Shown piece after piece: positions 60,502 through 64,000 of a stretch of 64,000 nucleotides of DNA (positions are counted from its first letter, which is position 1; every line of letters starts with the position of its first letter). A program made the position numbers and the translations under genes. The DNA is taken from the NCBI RefSeq assembly GCF_032335695.1, contig NZ_JACTOJ010000002.1, positions 248,001 to 312,000 on the forward strand. The letters are read 5' to 3'. The stretch is from JACTOJ01 sp032335695. Lineage in GTDB: Bacteria; Bacillota; Clostridia; Clostridiales; Clostridiaceae. The notes under the pieces were generated by a model. That model was not told the DNA's origin, made no database searches, and saw only the letters and a program-made list of their open reading frames with translations.

Positions 60502-61359
60502 TTAGTTAAGAGGAGAATTAAAAGCTCCTCTTCTTAAATTTAATGGTGAAACATTATATTTTCTTTTAAACATATGATAAAAATGGCTTAAGTTCTCAAA
60601 GCCTGATTCCAAGGCTATATAGGTGACATCCATATTGGTGGTAAGCAATAAATGCTTTGCGTGTTTTAGCTTTAAATCATTAATATATTCCACTGGAGTA
60701 CAAGCAAGCACTTTTCTAAAAACTCTATTTACATGTCCTATACTTTTACCTGATAATTCATATAGCCTTGTAATTCCTAATATAAAATTCTCAGATTTCT
60801 GCATATTAATAAGCAATGTCTCCATCCATTCAGGCATTTCTTTTTTATTCTTATCTCTATATTGCCAAAAAAACTTAAGAAGTATATCTACAAGAAGGCC
60901 TCTTCTTTGAATATCCAACAACTCTTTATCATTTAATGCTAAAGCATTAATTTTATCAAGTCTTCCTACAATTTCATCAATTTCTAAAGAGGATAATATG
61001 GTTATTAAAGGCAGTCTTGCTTCTAGGAATCTTTCTGGCTTAAATGCACTTCCTATAAATTTAAAGGTTTCTGAAATGCACTCTCTTGTGTAACATATAT
61101 TTATAAATTTACAATCATATTCCTCATAATTTTCATAGCAATGTACATCTTCAGGCCTCATAAATACTAAACTTCCTTCAGATAGATATTGCCTTTCTCC
61201 ATTTACCTTATGTATTGCCTTTCCTTCCGTGATAAAAAAGATCTCAAAATAATCATGAGTATGCATTGGAGATGCATACTTTAAGGAGCTCACAGTAAAA
61301 TGATGAGATTGTATTCCTATTCCTATATTATTTTCTGCCATATACTTAGTTAATTCCAT
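60502..61359 (-). CDS. AraC-family regulator divergent from beta-mannosidase
   Basis: The 285-residue protein has an N-terminal cupin with MHTHDYFEIFFITEGKAIHKVNGE and SLVFMRPEDVHCYENYE, and a C-terminal AraC domain with GITRLYELSGKSIGHVNRVFRKV, and then MDVTYIALESGFENLSHFYHMFKRKYNVSP. It is soluble and probably binds a sugar. It is divergent from the beta-mannosidase gene, whose expression it probably controls. The ATG at 61359 follows GAGG; a GTG three codons earlier abuts it and is less likely. Confidence 0.88.
   Translation of the reverse strand: MELTKYMAENNIGIGIQSHHFTVSSLKYASPMHTHDYFEIFFITEGKAIHKVNGERQYLSEGSLVFMRPEDVHCYENYEEYDCKFINICYTRECISETFKFIGSAFKPERFLEARLPLITILSSLEIDEIVGRLDKINALALNDKELLDIQRRGLLVDILLKFFWQYRDKNKKEMPEWMETLLINMQKSENFILGITRLYELSGKSIGHVNRVFRKVLACTPVEYINDLKLKHAKHLLLTTNMDVTYIALESGFENLSHFYHMFKRKYNVSPLNLRRGAFNSPLN
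60508..60532. terminator. Short hairpin between convergent HAD and AraC genes
   Basis: aagaggag (60508-60515) pairs with ctcctctt (60525-60532). It lies partly in the AraC coding end. The five-base gap between convergent stops leaves no other room, so it may end both transcripts, although T-runs are weak. Confidence 0.4.
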
Positions 61360-61399
61360 AACCAACACCTCATTAAAAATTATTCTTTATATAAAGGTA

Positions 61400-61437
61400 G
61401 TTTTAAATCAGTATAAAAACCAGCACTGATTTAAAAC
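61400..61437. repeat. 38-base dispersed palindrome, copy 4
   Basis: A 13-base stem pairs gttttaaatcagt with actgatttaaaac. It sits between the divergent AraC and beta-mannosidase genes, the only copy not after a stop codon. It differs from the copy at 32952-32989 at five of 38 positions. Confidence 0.75.
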
Positions 61438-61581
61438 AGCACAAAATGTTAAAATAGCACATTAACAATGTTAATTAAAGACAAGTATTAAATAATTGTA
61501 TTGCTATAATTATATGGTAATGATATTTAAAATTCAATAGAATTAAAAGTTTAAATACTACAATACAAGGAGGATATTTCT

Positions 61582-64000
61582 ATGAAAATACTTGATCTTA
61601 ACGGCAGTTGGAGAATGAAAAGAACTGATGAAGCTGAATGGCTTTCAGCTTCCGTACCTGGTTCAGTTTATAGTGATTTATTAGCTCTAAATAAAATTGA
61701 GGATCCTTTTTATAGAGATAATGAAGAAACAGTAATGAAACTATCTGAATATGATTTTGAATATGAAAGAACTTTTGAGGTAACTGAAAATTTCTTTGAA
61801 TATGAAAAATTATTTTTGCTCTGCGAGGGCTTAGACACTTTAGCTAATATCTTTGTTAACAATATTTCTATAGCGAAAACGGATAACATGTTTAGAAGTT
61901 ATGAATTTGATATAAAAAGCTGTGTTAGAAAAGGTACTAATACAATAAAAATAGTATTTAGCTCCCCACTTAAATATGCCACAGAAAAATATAAAGAAGT
62001 CCCTACTTTCTCTGCTAATGGAGTTCCAGGCTTTCAGCATATAAGAAAAGCTCACTACATGTTCGGTTGGGACTGGGGTCCTAATTTACCTGATATAGGC
62101 ATTTGGAAAAATATATCCATTGTTGCTTTTAATTTTTCCAGAATCGATGAAGTTTATGTAACTCAGCACCATGAGGATTCTAAAGTTTCTTTAGATATTA
62201 AAGTGCTGAAAAAAGAATATTTAAAGGCTCCAATAGATATTAAAATAACTTTAATATCACCAAAAGGTGAAAAAGCAGAAAAAATTGTGAAGAATTCTAA
62301 ACTCGAAGAGCATATAAATGTGAGCATTGAAAATCCTGAAATTTGGTGGCCAAACGGATTTGGAGAACATCCATTATACACCTTAGAAACCGAACTATTA
62401 TACGAAAATAATGTAATAGATTCTAATAAGCTTAGAATAGGTCTAAGAGCTATAACAGTCACTCAAAAGGAGGATGAGTGGGGCCGCTCCTTCGCTTTTA
62501 ATGTTAACGGAGTTGATATATTTGCCATGGGTGCAGATTATATTCCTGAAGATAATATTATAGCAAGATGTAATAAGACTAAAACAAAAAAACTTATTGA
62601 AGATTGCGTTGAAGCCAATTTTAACAGCATCCGTCTTTGGGGCGGCGGTTATTATGCAGAGGATTATTTCTATGACCTCTGCGATGAATATGGTTTAATA
62701 ATTTGGCATGACCACCTATTCGCCTGTGCAGTATATGATTTTAATGATGAATTTAAGGAAAATATAACTGAAGAAATTATCCAAAATACTAAAAGAATAC
62801 GCCACCACGCCTCACTTGGTTTATGGTGTGGAAATAATGAAATGGAAACTGCTTGGGTAGATTGGGGAATAAACGATCCATTAAAATTTAAGGCAGATTA
62901 TATAAAACAATTTGAAGTGCTTATGCCTGAAATATCAAAAGCTGTTGACCCAAATACTTTCTATTGGCTGGCTTCTCCTTCATCCACCGGAAGCTTTGAT
63001 AAACCAAATGATGAAAATTACGGGGATATGCATGATTGGAGTATCTGGCATGGCCGCAAGCCTTTCACAGATTATAGAAACAGATTTCCAAGATTTATGT
63101 CGGAATTCGGTATACAATCTTTTCCGAGTAACAAAACCATAGAAAGCTTCACATTGCCTGAGGATAGAAATTTATTTTCCTATGTTATGGAAAATCATGA
63201 AAAGCAAAATGTAGGTATTGAAATAATAGTTAATTATATATCTCAGTATTTTAAATTTCCAAAGGATTTCTCTAACTTTGCATATGTGTCTCAGCTAATA
63301 CAAGCTGAAGGTTTAAGATATGGAGTAGAGCATTGGAGAAGAAATAGAGGCAGATGCATGGGAGCTATATATTGGCAGTTAAATGATTGCTGGCCGGTTA
63401 TCTCTTGGGCAAGCATAGATTATTACGGAAGATGGAAAGCTCTTCACTATGCTGCTAAAAAATTCTTCTCTCCTGTTTTATTGTCTGCTTGTGAAGAAGG
63501 TACTAAGGTATCCTTGCACCTTAGCAATGAATCTCTAAATAAAGTTTCAGGAAAAGTTGTATGGAAGCTAAGAGATTCTCACTCAAATATATTATGTCAG
63601 CATGAACAATCAATCCATATTGAGGAACTTACTTCAAAAGAAATCGTAAATTTAGATTTTGCCAAAGAATTAAATTCAAAGGAAAAAATGAGAGAGCATT
63701 ATTTAGAGTATTCTTTATTTATTGATGATAAAAATGTAAGCTCCGAAACAACTTTATTTGTTCCTGCCAAACATTTTAATTTTAAGCCTGCTAAAATCTC
63801 CTACAGCCTAAAAGAATTGGAGGATAGATTTCTTATATCCCTATCTTCAGATGCTTTTGCAAAATTTGTTGAATTAGACTTTAAATCCTTGGATGGAATA
63901 TTCAGTGATAATTATTTTGATTTATCTGCTAATGAAATGAAAAACATTGAAATATTAAAAAGTAAATTATCTAAGGATATTTCTATTATGGAGTTTGAAG
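61582..64000 (+). CDS. GH2 beta-mannosidase, truncated by the window end
   Basis: An open frame of 806 codons runs off the window. It begins MKILDLNGSWRMKRTDEAEW at ATG after CAAGGAGG. The sugar-binding domain has AHYMFGWDWGPNLPDIGIW, characteristic of beta-mannosidases. In the TIM barrel GNNEMETAW gives acid/base E420 and MSEFGIQSFPS gives nucleophile E508; GAIYWQLNDCWPVISWASID follows. It removes terminal beta-D-mannose from mannan oligosaccharides. Without a signal peptide it acts in the cytoplasm, and manA could use the product. The C-terminal part is missing only because of the window edge. Confidence 0.95.
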   Translation, partial: MKILDLNGSWRMKRTDEAEWLSASVPGSVYSDLLALNKIEDPFYRDNEETVMKLSEYDFEYERTFEVTENFFEYEKLFLLCEGLDTLANIFVNNISIAKTDNMFRSYEFDIKSCVRKGTNTIKIVFSSPLKYATEKYKEVPTFSANGVPGFQHIRKAHYMFGWDWGPNLPDIGIWKNISIVAFNFSRIDEVYVTQHHEDSKVSLDIKVLKKEYLKAPIDIKITLISPKGEKAEKIVKNSKLEEHINVSIENPEIWWPNGFGEHPLYTLETELLYENNVIDSNKLRIGLRAITVTQKEDEWGRSFAFNVNGVDIFAMGADYIPEDNIIARCNKTKTKKLIEDCVEANFNSIRLWGGGYYAEDYFYDLCDEYGLIIWHDHLFACAVYDFNDEFKENITEEIIQNTKRIRHHASLGLWCGNNEMETAWVDWGINDPLKFKADYIKQFEVLMPEISKAVDPNTFYWLASPSSTGSFDKPNDENYGDMHDWSIWHGRKPFTDYRNRFPRFMSEFGIQSFPSNKTIESFTLPEDRNLFSYVMENHEKQNVGIEIIVNYISQYFKFPKDFSNFAYVSQLIQAEGLRYGVEHWRRNRGRCMGAIYWQLNDCWPVISWASIDYYGRWKALHYAAKKFFSPVLLSACEEGTKVSLHLSNESLNKVSGKVVWKLRDSHSNILCQHEQSIHIEELTSKEIVNLDFAKELNSKEKMREHYLEYSLFIDDKNVSSETTLFVPAKHFNFKPAKISYSLKELEDRFLISLSSDAFAKFVELDFKSLDGIFSDNYFDLSANEMKNIEILKSKLSKDISIMEFE

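Noticed and set aside
62163..62462. Minus-strand frames (61840-62055, 62163-62462) opposite the beta-mannosidase
   Set aside because: The + strand encodes clear GH2 sequence throughout; the opposing frames lack any support. The same holds for 62912-63142 on the + strand in another frame.

Overview
The window looks like chromosome from a spore-forming, AT-rich, plant-saccharolytic Clostridium (Clostridium sensu stricto type). The reasons are strong AGGAGG-type ribosome sites, frequent TTG/GTG starts, CotS-type spore-coat kinases, LplB/YtcP-type oligosaccharide ABC importers with YesM/YesN and AraC regulators, and several large chemoreceptors. No phage, insertion sequence, CRISPR array, rRNA or tRNA was recognised. 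The species cannot be named from the sequence alone. Positions of hairpins, start codons and motifs were read by hand; GC content and codon statistics were not computed.

Layout. 1-5 kb: a DUF4130/TIGR03915-type DNA-metabolism protein, then a spore-coat cluster of two CotS kinases flanking a degenerate CotS-like pseudokinase, with a divergent family 4 glycosyltransferase. 5-11.7 kb: an orphan solute-binding lipoprotein, the Leloir genes galT and galK, their LacI-type regulator, and a divergent PfkB-like kinase. 11.7-18.2 kb: PAP2 phosphatase, ferritin, trxB, a glutaredoxin-like protein, a DUF134 regulator, lgt and a short chemoreceptor. 18.4-24.6 kb: a solitary SGNH hydrolase and a complete urease operon, ureABCEFGD, with no urea or nickel transporter beside it. 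24.8-31 kb: VTT membrane protein, argC and two tandem 700-residue chemoreceptors. 31.2-32.8 kb: a two-gene ABC exporter-like system.

33-64 kb is a carbohydrate-utilisation region. The first block (33-40.3 kb) is an import operon (binding protein, two permeases, GH105 hydrolase) with a divergent membrane-bound AraC regulator, resembling the Bacillus rhamnogalacturonan yte/ytc genes. It is followed by a SAM-I riboswitch and metH, then a YesL-like DUF624 protein and an AraC regulator. The second block (45.9-55.3 kb) is one operon of two permeases, a binding protein, a YesM-type sensor kinase, a YesN-type response regulator and a GH95 glycosidase. Then come manA, an aldose 1-epimerase, DUF1189, nitroreductase, a Cof-type phosphatase, another AraC regulator and a divergent GH2 beta-mannosidase that runs off the right edge. 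The three glycosidases carry no signal peptide, so oligosaccharides are probably imported and cleaved inside the cell. The monosaccharides would feed galK/galT, manA and the epimerase. Candidate CcpA (cre) sites lie near several promoters.

The observations most worth follow-up are: a catalytically broken CotS paralogue between two intact ones; a probable one-base frameshift in an A-tract that separates the ribosome site of the membrane AraC regulator from its reading frame; a dispersed 38-base imperfect palindrome, mostly just after stop codons; and a perfect 30-base in-frame duplication in a chemoreceptor sensor domain.
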